From assembly GCF_937616625.2 (NCBI RefSeq), contig NC_065576.1:22532001-22596000 (forward strand): a DNA stretch of 64,000 nt, given 5' to 3'. The position numbers and the translations under genes were made by a program. Positions 8,992 through 21,200 of the stretch are shown one piece after another (positions within the stretch are counted from its first letter, which is position 1; each line of letters opens with the position of its first letter). The stretch comes from Mercurialis annua (Eukaryota; Streptophyta; Magnoliopsida; Malpighiales; Euphorbiaceae). Under the pieces are notes generated by a model. The model worked only from the letters and a program-made list of their open reading frames with translations. It had not been told where the DNA came from and made no database searches.

Positions 8992-11900
8992 ATTCCGTAA
9001 CCTTTTAAACAGTTGGATTGGTTTTATAACGTTTATAAACGTTTGGCTTAAATTGCTAAAAAGGTGAAACATTTGGTTTTGTTTTGTAACGTTTGTAAAC
9101 GTTTGGACTGGTTTTGTAACGTTTTAAGCGTTTGGTTTAAGTCGCTAAAAAGGTGAAACATTTTGTTTTGTTTCATAACGTTTGTAAATGTTTAGCTTAA
9201 ATCGCTAAAAAGGTGAAACATGTGGTTTTGTTTCGTAAAGTTTTACACGTTTGGCTAATAAATCGCTAAAAAGGTGAAACGTTTGGAATTGTTTCATAAC
9301 GTTTGTAAACGTTTGGCTTAAATCTCTAAAATGGGAAACGTTAGTAAACGTTTGGCTTTAATCGCTGAAAATGTTAAAGGTTTGAATTGGTTTTGTAACG
9401 TTTGTAAACATTTGGCTTAAACCGCTAAAAAGGTAAAACAAAACGTTTGGATTTATTTCGTAACGTTTTAAACGTTTGGATTGGTTTTGTAACGTTTTTA
9501 ATGTTTGGCTTCAACCGCTAACAATGTGAAACGTTTGGATCTGTTTCATAACGTTTGTAAACGTTTGCCTTAAATTGCTAAAAAGGTGAAACATTTGGTT
9601 TTGTGTCGTAACGTTTATAAACATTTGAACGTTTTGATTGGTTTCGTAAAGTTTTAAATGTTTGGCTTAAATCGCAAAAAAGATAAAACGTTTGGATTTT
9701 TTTCATAACGTTTGTAAACGTTTGGCTTAAATCGCTAAAACGGTGAAACGTTTTGTTTTGTTTCGCAACGTTTGTAACCATTAGTCTTAAATCGCTAAAA
9801 AGTTGAAACGTTTGGATTTGTTTTGTAACATTTTAAATCTTTGGATTTGTTTAGAAACGTTTGTAAACGTTTGGCTTCAATCGCTAAAAAGGGGAAACAC
9901 TTGGATTTATTTCGTAACATTTTAAACGTACGAAACAAATCCAAATGTTTCACCTTTTTAGCGGTTTAAACCAAACGTTACAAAACAAATCCAAACGTTT
10001 GGCTTAAATTACTAAAAACGGGAAACGTTTGGATTTGTTTCGTAATGTTTTAAACGTTTGGCTTAAATCGCTAAAAAGGTAAAACGCTTGGATTTGTTTC
10101 GTAACGTTTGGCTTAAATCGCTAAAAAGGTGAAACGTTTGGATTTGTTTCCTAACATTTTAAACATTTGGATTTGTATCGCTAAAAATATGAAATGTTTG
10201 GATTAGTTTCGTAACGTTTTAAACCTTTGCCTTAAATCGCTAAAAGGTCAAACGTTTGGATTTGTTTCGTAACTTTTGGCTTAAATCGCTAAAAAGGGGA
10301 AACTTTAGGATTTGATTCGTAGCGTTTGCAAAATTTTGGCTTAAATCGCTAAAAAGTTGAAACGTTTGTATTTGTTTCGTAATAATTTTGGTTTTGTAAT
10401 GTTTGTAAACACTTGGCTTAAATCGCTAAAAAGGTGAAACGTTTGGATTTGTTTGGTAAAGTTCTAATAGTTTGGATTGGTTTTGTAACGTTTTAAACTT
10501 TTGGATTAAATCACTTAAAAGGTGAAACATTTGGATTTTTTTCGTAACGTTTGTAAATGTTTGGCTTAAATCACTAAAAATGTGAAACGTTTCGATTTGT
10601 TTAGTAAACTTTGTAAACGTTTGGCTTAAATCGCTAAAAACGTGAAACGTTTTGATTTGTTTCTTAATGTTTGCAAACGTTTGCCTTAAATCACTAAAAA
10701 GGTGAAACGTTTGGATTTGTTTCGTAAAGTTTTAAATGTTTGGATTGGTTTTGCAACGTTTTCGTAACGTTTGTAAATGTTTGGATTAAAATGCAAAAAA
10801 GATGAAACATTTGGATTTGTTTTGTAATGTTTGTAAACGTTTGGCTTAAATCGCAAAAAAGGCGAAATGTTTGGATTTGTTTCGTAACATTTTAAATGTT
10901 TGGATTGATTTCTTAACGTTTGTAAACGTTTGGCTTAAATCGCTAAAAAGGTGAAACGTTTGGATTTGTTTCGTTACGTTTGTAAACATTTGGATTTGTT
11001 TTGTAATGTTCTAAACATTTGGATTTGTTTCGTAACGTTTGTAAACGTTTGGCTTAAATTGCTAAAAAGATGAAACTTTGGATTTATTTCGTAGCGTTTT
11101 AAACTTTTGGATTAGTTTCGTAACATTTTAAAAATTTGGCTTAAATCCCTAAAAAGGTGACATTGGATTTGTTTCGTAACGGTTGTAGACGTTTAGCTTA
11201 AATTGCTAAAAAGGTGAAACGTTTGGATTTGTTTCGTAACGTTTTAAACGTTTGGATTGGTTACGTACCGTTTTAAATGTTTGGCATAAAATCGCGAAAA
11301 AGGTGAAACGTTTGGTTTTGTTTAGTTACGTTTGTAAACGTTCGGCTTCAATCACTAATAAGGTGAAATATTTGGATTTAAATGACTGGCTTAAATCGCT
11401 AAAAAGGTGAAACGTTTGGATTTGTTTCGTAACATTTTAAAAGATTGGATTGGTTTCATAACGTTTTAAACGTTTGGCTTAAATGGTTATAAAGGTAAAC
11501 GTTTGGTTTTGTTTCGTAACGTTTGTAAACGTTTGGTTTAAATCTCTAAGAAGGTGAAACGTTAGGATTTATTTTGTAACGTTTTAAACGTTTGGATTGA
11601 TTTTCTTACGTTTTAAATGTTTGTCTTAAATCGCTAAAAAAGGGAAACATTTGGATTTGTTTCGTAATTTTTGTTAACGTTTGGCTTAAATTGCTCAAAA
11701 GGGGAAATGTTTGGATTTATTTTGTAACGTTTTAAACGTTTGGCTTAAATCACCGAAACGTTTGGATTTGTTTCATATCGTTTGTAAACGTTTGGCTTAA
11801 ACCGTCAAAAATGTGAAACATTTGGATTTGTTACGTAACGTTTGTAAACTTTTGGCTTCAATTGCTAAAATGGTAAAACTTAAAACGTTTGGATTTGTTT

Positions 11901-11999
11901 CGTAACATTTTAAACGTTTGGATTGGTTTTGTAACGTTTTGAACTTTTGGCTTAAATCGCTAAAAAGGTGAAACATTTGAATTTGTTTTGTAGCGTTTT
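8992..11999 (+). repeat. 60-bp satellite array, block 1
   Basis: Tandem monomers follow the plan GTGAAACGTTTGGATTTG, TTTCGTAACGTTTGTAAACG, TTTGGCTTAAATCGCTAAAAAG-like; the full unit is 60 bp. Copies are diverged, and many are 59 bp (GTTTTAAAC replacing GTTTGTAAAC) or carry an extra unit of about 29 bp. A short patch at about 9929-9992 is inverted. The ORFs seen here are by-products of a period divisible by three. The block runs straight from the end of the retrotransposon into a solo LTR. Confidence 0.95.
9929..9992 (-). repeat. Inverted patch of the 60-bp satellite
   Basis: About one monomer reads in reverse (CGAAACAAATCC, then CACCTTTTTAGCGG). The left join shares ACGT and the right join shares the palindrome AAACGTTT with the forward array, so the exact breakpoints are ambiguous by a few bases. 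Confidence 0.85.
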
Positions 12000-12135
12000 T
12001 GTAATATTCTATGTTTTTCCGGTCGACCTTTTTATTGTTGCAGTCCTGTTTTCTCGTCATTTGAATCGCTTTTGGGTTTTTCTTTGGTTCGGTTTAGTTT
12101 TGGGTTTGTTTTGGGCTTCCTTTAGCCAACTCCTG

Positions 12136-12258
12136 GATGTGTGCGTCCGTACACATCTAGTGTGCGAACACACACTTGAAATTGTCAAGTGTGCGACTGC
12201 ACACTTGATGTGTGCGATCGCACACTTCGTTCCAGCGATTCAGCATGTCTATAAATAG
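12136..12258 (+). promoter_or_regulatory. LTR promoter: palindrome cluster plus TATA box
   Basis: TATAAATAG stands at 12250-12258. In the 110 bp before it are a perfect 16-bp palindrome GTGTGCGATCGCACAC (12210-12225), a near-perfect 22-bp one at 12186-12207 with arms CAAGTGTGC and GCACACTTG, and partial copies at 12139-12155 and 12161-12178. All share TGTGCG/CGCACA. They look like tandemly spread binding sites for a dimeric factor; the factor is unknown. An AAACCCTAGCCGTCA block about 50 bp downstream also occurs in the LTR piece at 29274. Confidence 0.6.
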
Positions 12259-12382
12259 ACCTGTTGACAGACACATTTTTAGTTTTGATAAAAACGATTC
12301 TTTTAAGAAACCCTAGCCGTCAAACACTCCAAACCCTTTCTAAGAGATAGCTTCCATCATTCCATTCATCCGTATTGAATCC

Positions 12383-14511
12383 GGTAAGTTTCACGTTACT
12401 CTTCTCGCTATTTGTTCGATATCGTTTTGTTGGTTCTTAACTAATATTACTTTTTATGATAGTTTAATCTGAGTTTTCCTTCGGCGATTCATCTATCTCA
12501 TTCGTTATCTATCATGCCTATGTGTTGGAATCAATTAAGGTACGTAAAGATCCCTCCGTTCATTGCCGTTTCGACCTCGCCGTGTTCATGTTTCATTTAT
12601 TGTTGTTCTCTTGCATTATTTGTTGCGGTCTCTTTTGGTATTCTTGCTACCATGATTGGTTCTATACCCTTTAGGCTAAGTTAGTAACCCTTCTTGCTGA
12701 TTGTTCCGTTTTGTACTTCGGTGCTGCAGCCGTCGTCGGATTCGCCATCGCTGAACTCCCTGCCGCCGTGCCTTATGGGCTTGTGGCTGCCATTTTTTAT
12801 TTCTTGCTTAGGAAAGTCTTTGTACACGATGTACTTATCTGAGTTGTCTTGAGATGGCAAATAAATTGTTCTCATTGTTTTGTTATGCTCAAACCCATGA
12901 CTCCTTTTTAAGCATGATTGGGCAAATTTCATTATGTAGGTTACTGTAAACAAATAAATTGTTTGGGACACTTTTCTTGGTATATTATTGTTATTTAGGG
13001 TTGATTGATTGTTTGGCATTTGGTTCTTCATGAATTACTTGGGCTTACTTATCGATATTATTTAACACAAGATGCATGTATTATCATATTGTGACTATTC
13101 ATATTCTTTAGCTATTTAAAAATGGTTTAAGTAGTTGAATCTAAGTCGGTGATTTATTTATAAGCTTTTAATTGGAATAATTACTCGGTTAATTATCATT
13201 TAAGAATTTTAGGTTGTTATATCAAAAGTGACTAAATTGTGAATTTAGTTTTTAAGCGTTTCTTAACTTGATGAGTTAAGTATTTAATATTTTATAAAAA
13301 TATTTTGGTATTATAAACTTGGGTTCATATTTTGATAAAACGTTTGGGTTGGGTTAGACTTTGGTCATCCAACAAGTGGGAAGAAGTTTGGTAGTTTTGA
13401 TAACTCGGCTGACTCACATAAATGGATTTTAACTTGTAAATCCTAAATTGTTTTTACAAATCATTCGAATTGTGTTTATATGATTTGTATTCTATAACAT
13501 GGGTTATGGTTTGAGTGCGTATAAATATTATGTTATTCGGTTATACGTTGACTTGTAAATTGCTTGTGCTAGTCCTATGTGGTGTCTAATACTCTCTAGA
13601 GTTAAGGTCTGTTTTTAATTATGATTTTTTATACCTTGTCTAGACCCGTCGATTGTTTGTGCTTCAAAGGTGAACCAGAGTTAGATTGCTTTCCAGGTTT
13701 CGCGTGGAATAGCAAGCAGTGAGTTTATATCTATATTTACCTCTTTATTAAGCAAATGTTATATTTTGTATATATATATGTATAAACAGCTTTCAAACTG
13801 TTTTCTGCATTGCAGATTTGATTTGGAACGTGATACTCGATGTGCATCATCGGGACTGCGTGCGTGACAATGATTATTATGGTATTGAGGTAGGTTTGAG
13901 ATACGTCTCACATTAGTGAAGGCATTGGTGGAAGATACGTCTCATGGGCTCACTATTTTATTAAGTGACAGTCGGTGATTATTTATTGAGATACGTCTCA
14001 CCGACACGACAATGGATTTATAATTGTGGTTTAGGGTTTCATTGATAATCCATGATGAACAAATGTTTTATTAAACGTTTTAAAGGTTTTTTAACTTAAG
14101 AAATGTAAATTGTTATATAAACTCTACTCAGTAAATCTGACCCTGTTGTTTTCTCAAATTTTTCAGGTTTATGATTTAAGCGTTCGGTTTATCTCCGTTT
14201 CTTCATTCTCCGGAGGTTCATTTATTTTCAGAATAAAAGAGTCAAACTAATTTAAACTATTAGACCGCAATATTAGTATTAGTTTATTTATGTTTTAGTC
14301 TTATACTTATTGTTTAGATTATTGGTTGTTGGAATGGTCCAACTGTTACTTTATTTGTTTATGTATGATTACAGTGTTATTGGTATTATATATGTTGCCA
14401 TACTGTTGGAGGTTTTTTTTGAGATATGCACACTTTCATTATATGTTGTTTATATGTACTACTAGACTAGGCTGAAGTCTCGGTTGCCCCCGAGCATGTG
14501 GTTTTATGCAG
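12383..14511 (+). other. Putative intron inside the LTR
   Basis: GGTAAGT at 12383-12389 is an excellent plant splice-donor match about 130 bp after the TATA box. GGTTTTATGCAG ending at 14511 is an acceptor-like site close to the LTR end. The 2128 bp between are T-rich, as plant introns are. Homologous pairs with near-identical spacing occur in the minus-strand LTRs. No transcript evidence is available from sequence alone. Confidence 0.4.
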
Positions 14512-14989
14512 GTACATTGTTTTAAATGTGTTATGTTGGTTTTCCGCAAGGCTAGCTACGGAATTTGGTACAACTATACCCATACCCTAGCACCGATCAC
14601 GATTCATGAAAATGGGTCGTGAATGTTTCAAACGTTTGGATTGGTTTTGTAACATTTCAAATGTTTGGCTTAAATCGTTAAAAAGGTGAAACGTTAGGAT
14701 TTGTTTCGTAACGTTTTAAACGTTTGGCTTAAATCGCTAAAAAGGTGAAATGTTTGGATTTGTTTAGTAAAGTTTTAAATGTTTGGCTGAAATGGCTAAA
14801 AAGGTAAAACGTTTGGATTGCTTTTGTAATGTTTTAAACATTTGACTTAAATCGCTAAAAAGGTGAAACGTTAGGATTTGTTTCGTAACGTTTTAAACGT
14901 TTGGATTGGTTTCGTAACATTTTAAAGATTTGGCTTAAATCGCTAAAAAGATGAAACGTTTGGATTTGTTTCGTAACGTTTGCAAACAT

Positions 14990-15238
14990 TATGAAACAAA
15001 TCCAAACATTTCACCTTTTTAGCAATTTAAGCAAAACGTTTACAAACGTTTCGAAACAAATCCAAACATTTCACCCTTTTAGCGATTTAACCCAAACGTT
15101 TACAAACGTTACGAAACAAATCCAAACGTTTCACCTTTTTAGCGATTTAAGTAAAACGTTTACAAATGTTACGAAACAAATCCAACATTTCACCTTTTTA
15201 GCGATTTAAGCCAAACGTTTACAAACAAAACCAATGCA
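14990..15238 (-). repeat. Inverted patch of four satellite monomers
   Basis: Here the array reads ACGAAACAAATCCAAAC, then CACCTTTTTAGCGATTTAA, i.e. reversed. Both ends fall in AAACGTTT or its CpG-decayed form AAACATT, which the two orientations share. A 72-codon ORF spans it as a repeat artefact. Confidence 0.9.
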
Positions 15239-18200
15239 AACGTTTGGCTTCAATTGCTAAAAAAAGGTGAAACGTTTGGATTTGTTTAATAACGTTTGTA
15301 ACCATTTGGCTTACATAGCTAAAAAGGTGAAAAGTTTGGTTTTTTTTTCGTAACGTTTGTAAACGTTTGGCTTAAATCGCTAAAAAGGTGAAACGTTTGG
15401 ATTTGTTTCTTAACGGTTTATACGTTTAGCTTAAATTGCTCAAAAAGGGAAATTTTTGGATTTGTTTCGTAACGTTTTAAACGTTTGGATTGGTTTCGTA
15501 ACGTTTTATACGTTTGGCTTCAATCGCAAAAAAAGGTGAAACGTTTGGATTTGTTTCATCAGTTTTAAAAGTTTGGATTGGCTTTGTTACGTTTTAAACT
15601 TTTTCCTTCAATCGCTAAAAAGTGAAAACGTTTGGATTTGTTTTGTAACATTTGTAAACGTTTTGGCTTAAACTGTTAAAAAGGTAAAATATTTGGATTT
15701 GTTTCGTTACGTTTTTAAACGTTTTGATTGGTTTCGCAACGTTTTAAAAGTTTTTCTTAAATCGCTAAAAAGGTGAAATGTTTGGATTTTTTTTCGTAAC
15801 GTTTTAAATGTTTGGCTTAAATTGATAAAAAGGTGAAACGTTTCGATTTGTTTAGTAACTTTTTAAACGTTTGGATTGGTTTCGTAACATTTTAAAAGTT
15901 TTGCTTAAATGACTAAAAAAGTCAAACCTTTGGATTTGTTTCGAAACGTTTTAAATGTTTGGCTTAAAGTGATAAAAAGGTGAAACGTTTGGATTTGTTT
16001 CGTAAGGTTTTATACGTTTGAATTGGTTATGTAACGTTATAAAAGTTTCGTTTAAATCGCTAAAAAGGTGAAACGTTTGGATTTGTTTCGTAACGTTTTA
16101 AATGTTTGGCCTAAATTGATAAAAAGATGAAAAGTTTGGAGTTGTTTCGTAACGTTTTAAACGTTTGGATTGGTTTCGTAACATTTTAAAAGTTCCGCTT
16201 AAATTGCTAAAAAGGTGAAACTTTTGGATTTGTTTCGTAATGTTTTAAATGTTTGGCTTAAATTAATAAAAAGGTGAAACGTTTGAATTTGTTTCGTAAC
16301 ATTTTAAATGTTTGGTTTTGTTTCTAAACATTTGTAAACATTTGGCTTATATCGAGAAAAAGGTGAAACATTTGGATTTGCTTCATAACATTTTTAAACG
16401 TTTGGCTTAAATTGCTAAAAAGGTGAAACGTTTGGTTTTGGTTCGTAACGTTATAAACTTTTGGATTGGTTTTGTAACGTTTTAAATGTTTGGCTTAAAT
16501 CGCTAAAAAGGGGAAACATTTGGATTTGTTTAATAACGTTTGTAAACGTTTCGCTTCAATCGCTATAAAGGGGAAACGTTTGGATTTGTTTTTGTAACAT
16601 TTGTAAACGTTTGGCTTGAATCGCTAAAAAGGTGAAACGTTTGGATTTGTTTTATAACGTTTGTAACATTTGGCTTAAATAGCTAAAAAGGTGAAATATT
16701 TAGATTTGTTTCGTAGCATTATAAACATTTGTATTGGTTTCGTAACTTTTTAAACTTTTGGATTTGTTTCTTAATGTTTTTAAACATCTGGCATAAATTG
16801 CTAAAAAGGTAAAACGTTGGATTTCTTTCGTAACGTATTAAACGTTTGGATTGCTTTCGTAACGTTTTAAATGTTTGGCTTAAATCGCTAAAAAAATGAA
16901 ACGTTTGGATTCGTTTCGTAACATTTTAAACGTTTGGATTGGTTTCGTAACGTTTTAAACGTTTGGTTGAAATCAGTAAAAAGGTGAAACGTTTGGATTT
17001 ATTTAGTAATGTTTTAAATATTTGGATTGGTTTCGTAACGTTTTAATCTTTTGGATTGGTTTCGTAACGTTTTAAACGTTTGGCTTAAATCACTAAAGGT
17101 GAAACATTTGGATTTGTTTCGTAACGTTTGTAAACGTTTGGCTTCAATCGCTAAAAGGTGAAATGTTTGGATTTGTTTCCTAACATTTTAAACGTTTGGA
17201 TTAGTTCCGTAACGTTTTAAACGTTTGGATTAAATCGCTAAAAAGGTGAAACATTTGGATTGGTTTTGTAACGTTTGTAAACGTTTGGCTTAAATCGCTA
17301 AAAATATGAAACGTGAATCGTTTTGATCTGTTTCTTAACGTTTGAAAAGTTAGGATTGGTTTTGTAACGTTTTAAACTTTTGGCTTAAACAACTAAAAAT
17401 GTGGAACGTTTTGATTTGTTTCGTGACGTTTGGCTTCTATTCCTAAAAAGGTGAAACGTTTGGTTTTCTTTCGTAAGGTTTGTAAATGTTTGGCTTAAAT
17501 TGCTAAAAAGGTGAAACGTTTGGATTTCTTTCATAATGTTTGTAAACATTTGGTTTTATTTCATAACGTTTGTAAATGTTTGGCTTAAATTGCTAAAAAG
17601 GTGTAACGTAAGGATTTATTCCGTAACGTTTGTAAACATTTGGCATAAATTGCAAAAAATGTGAAACATATGGTTTTGTTTCGTAGCCTTTATAAACATT
17701 TGGCTTTAATCGCTAGTAACATGAAATGTTTGGATTTGTTTCGTAACGTTAGAAACGTTTGGATTTGTTTCCTAACGGTTTAAACGTTTGGCTTAAATCG
17801 CTAAAAAGGTGAAACGTTTGGATTTTTTTCGTATCGTTTTAAACATTTGGATTTTTTTCGTAAAGTTTGTAAACATTTGGATTATATCGCTAAAAATGGG
17901 ACTTAGTTTCGTAACGTTTGTAAACGTTTGGCTTAAATTGCTAAAAAGGTGAAATGTTTGGTTATGTTTCATAAAGTTTTAAACGATTGTATTTTTTTCG
18001 TAACGTTTGTAAAGGTTTGGCTTATATCGATACAAATGTGAAACGTTTGGATTTGTTTCATAACGTTTGTAAACGGTTAGCTTAAATCGCTAAAAAGGTG
18101 ACATGTTTGGTTTTGTTTCGTAACGTTTTAAACGTTTTGATTGGTTTTGTAACGTTTTAAATGTTTGGCTTAAATTTCTAAAAAGGTGAAACGTTTGGAT

Positions 18201-21200
18201 TTGTTTCGTAACGTTTGTAAACGTTTGGCTGGGTTTCGTAACGTTTTAAACGTTTGGATTGTTTACGTAACGTCTGTAAACGTTTAGCTTAAATTGCTAA
18301 AAAGGTGAGATGTTTGGCTTTCTATTCGTAACGTTTTAAACATTCGAATTTCTTTCGCAATGTTTGTAAATGTTTGGCTTAAATCGCTAAAAAGATTTAA
18401 TGTTTGGCTTATATCGCTATAAAGGTGAAACGTTTCGTAACGTTTTTCTTAAATCTGTAAAAAGGGGAAACATTTGGATTTGTTTTGTAACATTTTAAAT
18501 GTTTGTCTTAAATCGCTAAAAACGGTGAAAGGTTTGGATTTGTTTCGTAACGTTTTAAACGTTTGCCTTAAATCGCTAAAAATGTGGAACGTTTGGATTT
18601 GTTTTGTAACGTTTTAAATGTTTGGCTTCAATCACTAGAAAGGTGAAACGTTTGAATTTGTTTCGTAACGTTTGTAAACGTTTGGCTTAAATCGCAAAAA
18701 AGATAAAACGTTTGGATTTATTTCGTAACGGTTGTAAACGTTTGGCTTAAATTGTTAAAAAGGTTAAAAGTTTGGATTTATTTTGTAACGTTTTAAACGT
18801 TTGAATTGGTTTCGTAGCGTTTTTAAACGATTGGCTTGAATAACTAACAAGGTGAAACGTTTCGATTTGTTTTGTAACGTTTGTAAACATTGGCTAAATT
18901 GCTAAAAAGGTGAAATGTTTGGATTTGTTTTGTCACGTTATAAACGTTTGGATTGGTTTCGTAACGTTTTAAATGTTTGGCTTCAATCGCAATAAAGGTG
19001 AAACGTTTAGATATGTTTCGTAGCGTTTGTTAACGTTTGGCTGCAATCTTTAAAAAGGTTAAACGTTTGGATTTGTTTCCTAACATTTTAAACGTTTGGA
19101 TTGGTTTCGTAACATTTTAAACGCTTGGCATAAATCGCTAAAAAGGTGAAACGTTAGGATTTGTTTCGTAACGTTTTTAAATGTTTGGATTAAAACGCTA
19201 AAAAGGTGAAACATTGGGATTGGTTTCGTAACGTTTGTAAACGTTTGGCTTAAATCACTAAAAAGTGGAAACATGAAACGTTTGGATTTGTTTCGTAACG
19301 GTTCAAATGTTAGGATTGTATTTGTAACGTTTTAAACTTTTCGCTTAAATCGCTAAAAGTGGAAAACATATGGATTTGTTTTCATAACGTTTGTAAACGT
19401 TTGGCTTAAATCTCTAAAACGGTCTAACGTTAGGATTTGTTTCGGAGCGTTTGCAAAACCTTTTGCATAAATCGATATAAATGTGAAACATTTGGTTTTG
19501 TTTCGTAACGTTTGTAAACATTTGGCTTCAATCACTAAAAACGTGAAATGTTTTGATTTGTTTCGTAACGTTAGAAATATTTCGATTGATTTCCTAACGG
19601 TTTAAACGTTTGCCTTAAATCGCTAAAAAGGTAAAACGTTTGGATTTGTTTCGTATCGTTTTAAACATTTGGATTTGTTTCGTAAGGTTTGTAAACGCTT
19701 GACTTAAATCGCTAAAAATGTGAAACGTTTGGATTAGTTTCGTAACTTTTTGTAATTGTTTGGCTTAAATCGCTAAATAGGTGAAACGTTTGGTTCTGTT
19801 TCATAACGTTTTAAACGTTTGGATTTTTTTGTAACGTTTGTAAACGATTGGTTTAAATCGCTAAAAAGGTGAAACGTTTGGTTTTGTTTCGCAACGTTTT
19901 AAACGTTTGGATTTGTTTTATAACGTTTTAAATGTTTGGCTTAAATCGCTAAAAAGGTGAAACGTTTGAATTTGTTTCGTAACGTTTGTAAAACGTTTGG
20001 CTTGGTTTCGTAACGTTTTAAACGTTTGGATTGTTTACGTAACGTTTGTAAACGTTTAACTTATATTGCTAAAAAGGTGAGATGTTTGGCTTTGTTTCCT
20101 AACGTTTTAAACATTCGGATTTGATTCATAACGTTTGGAAACGTTTTGCTTAAATCGCTAAAAAGGTTAAACGTTTGGCTTATATCACTAAAAATGTGAA
20201 ACGTTTCGTAACGTTTGTAAATGTTTGGCTTAAATCGCTAAAAATGTGAAACGTTTGGATTTGTTTTGTAGTGTCTTAAATGTTTATCTTAAATCGCTAA
20301 AAACGGTGAAACGTTTGGATTTGTTTCATAACATTTTAAACGTTTGGATTGGTTTCATAAGGTTCGCTAAAAAGATGAAACGTTGGGATTTATTTCGTAA
20401 TGTTTTACACGTTTAGATTGGTTTAGTAACGCTTTATACGTTTGGCTTAATTCGCTAAAAACGTGAAATGTTTGGATTGGTTTTGCAACGTTTTAAACGT
20501 TTGGCTTAAATCGGTAAAAAGGTAAAATGTTTGGATTTGTTTTGTAACGTTTGTAAACTTTTGGCTAAAATCGCTAAAAAGGTGAAACGTTTGGATTTTT
20601 TTCGTAACGTTTTAAAAATTTGGATTGGTTTCGAAACGTTCGATGAAAGGTGAAAAACATTAGGATTTGTTTTGTAACATTTTAAACGTTTGGATTGGTT
20701 TACTAACATTTTAAACGTTTGGATTAAATCGCTAAAAAGGTGAAACGTTTGGATTGATTTTGTAACGTTTTAAACTTTTGGCTTAAATCGCTAAAAAGGT
20801 GAAACGTTTGAAGTTGTTTCGTAACGTTTGTAAATGTTTGCTTAAATCGCTAAACAGGGGAAACTTTTGGATTTGTTTCGAAACGTTTGTAATCGTTTGG
20901 CTGAAATTGCTAAAAAGGGGAAACGTTTGGATTTGTTTCGTAAAGTTTCTAAAAGTTTAGCTTATATCGCTAAAAAGGTAAAACGTTTGGATTTGTTTCG
21001 TAACGTTTGCAACAGTTTGACTTAAATCGGTAAAAGGGTGAAACGTTTCGATTTGTTTTTGTAATGTTTTAAATGTTTCGTTTTGTTTTTTAACGTTTGT
21101 AAATGTTTTGCTTAAATAGCTAAAAAGATGAAACATTTGGTAAAGTTTTAAACGTTTGGATTGGTTTCGTAACGTTTTAATCGTTTGGATTGGTTTCGTA

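Larger units (their letters stand above)
12000..14624 (+). mobile_element. Solo LTR, 2625 bp, related to the LARD family
   Basis: It starts TGTAATATTC abutting satellite and ends in a degenerate version of the family terminus (GGGTCGTGAAT, where relatives have GTGACA). Satellite continues in the same orientation on both sides, and no primer-binding site, interior or second LTR is present. Flanking GTTTT and GTTTC may be a 5-bp target duplication with one mismatch. Inner landmarks match the other LTRs: CTAGTCCTATGTGGTGTCTA near 13568, the block GCAAGGCTAGCTACGG near 14547, and donor- and acceptor-like sites. The length equals that of the minus-strand 3' LTR at 38459-41083. Formation by recombination between two LTRs is inferred. 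The 116-codon minus ORF inside it has no recognisable motif. Confidence 0.8.

Noticed and set aside
12300..12330. Telomere-like AAACCCTAG
   Set aside because: Single occurrences in LTRs (also near 29760, and TTTAGGG-like near 580 and 7960) with no tandem array.
12681..13031. 116-codon minus-strand ORF
   Set aside because: It lies inside the solo LTR, antisense to it, without any known motif, and the homologous part of other LTRs is not open.
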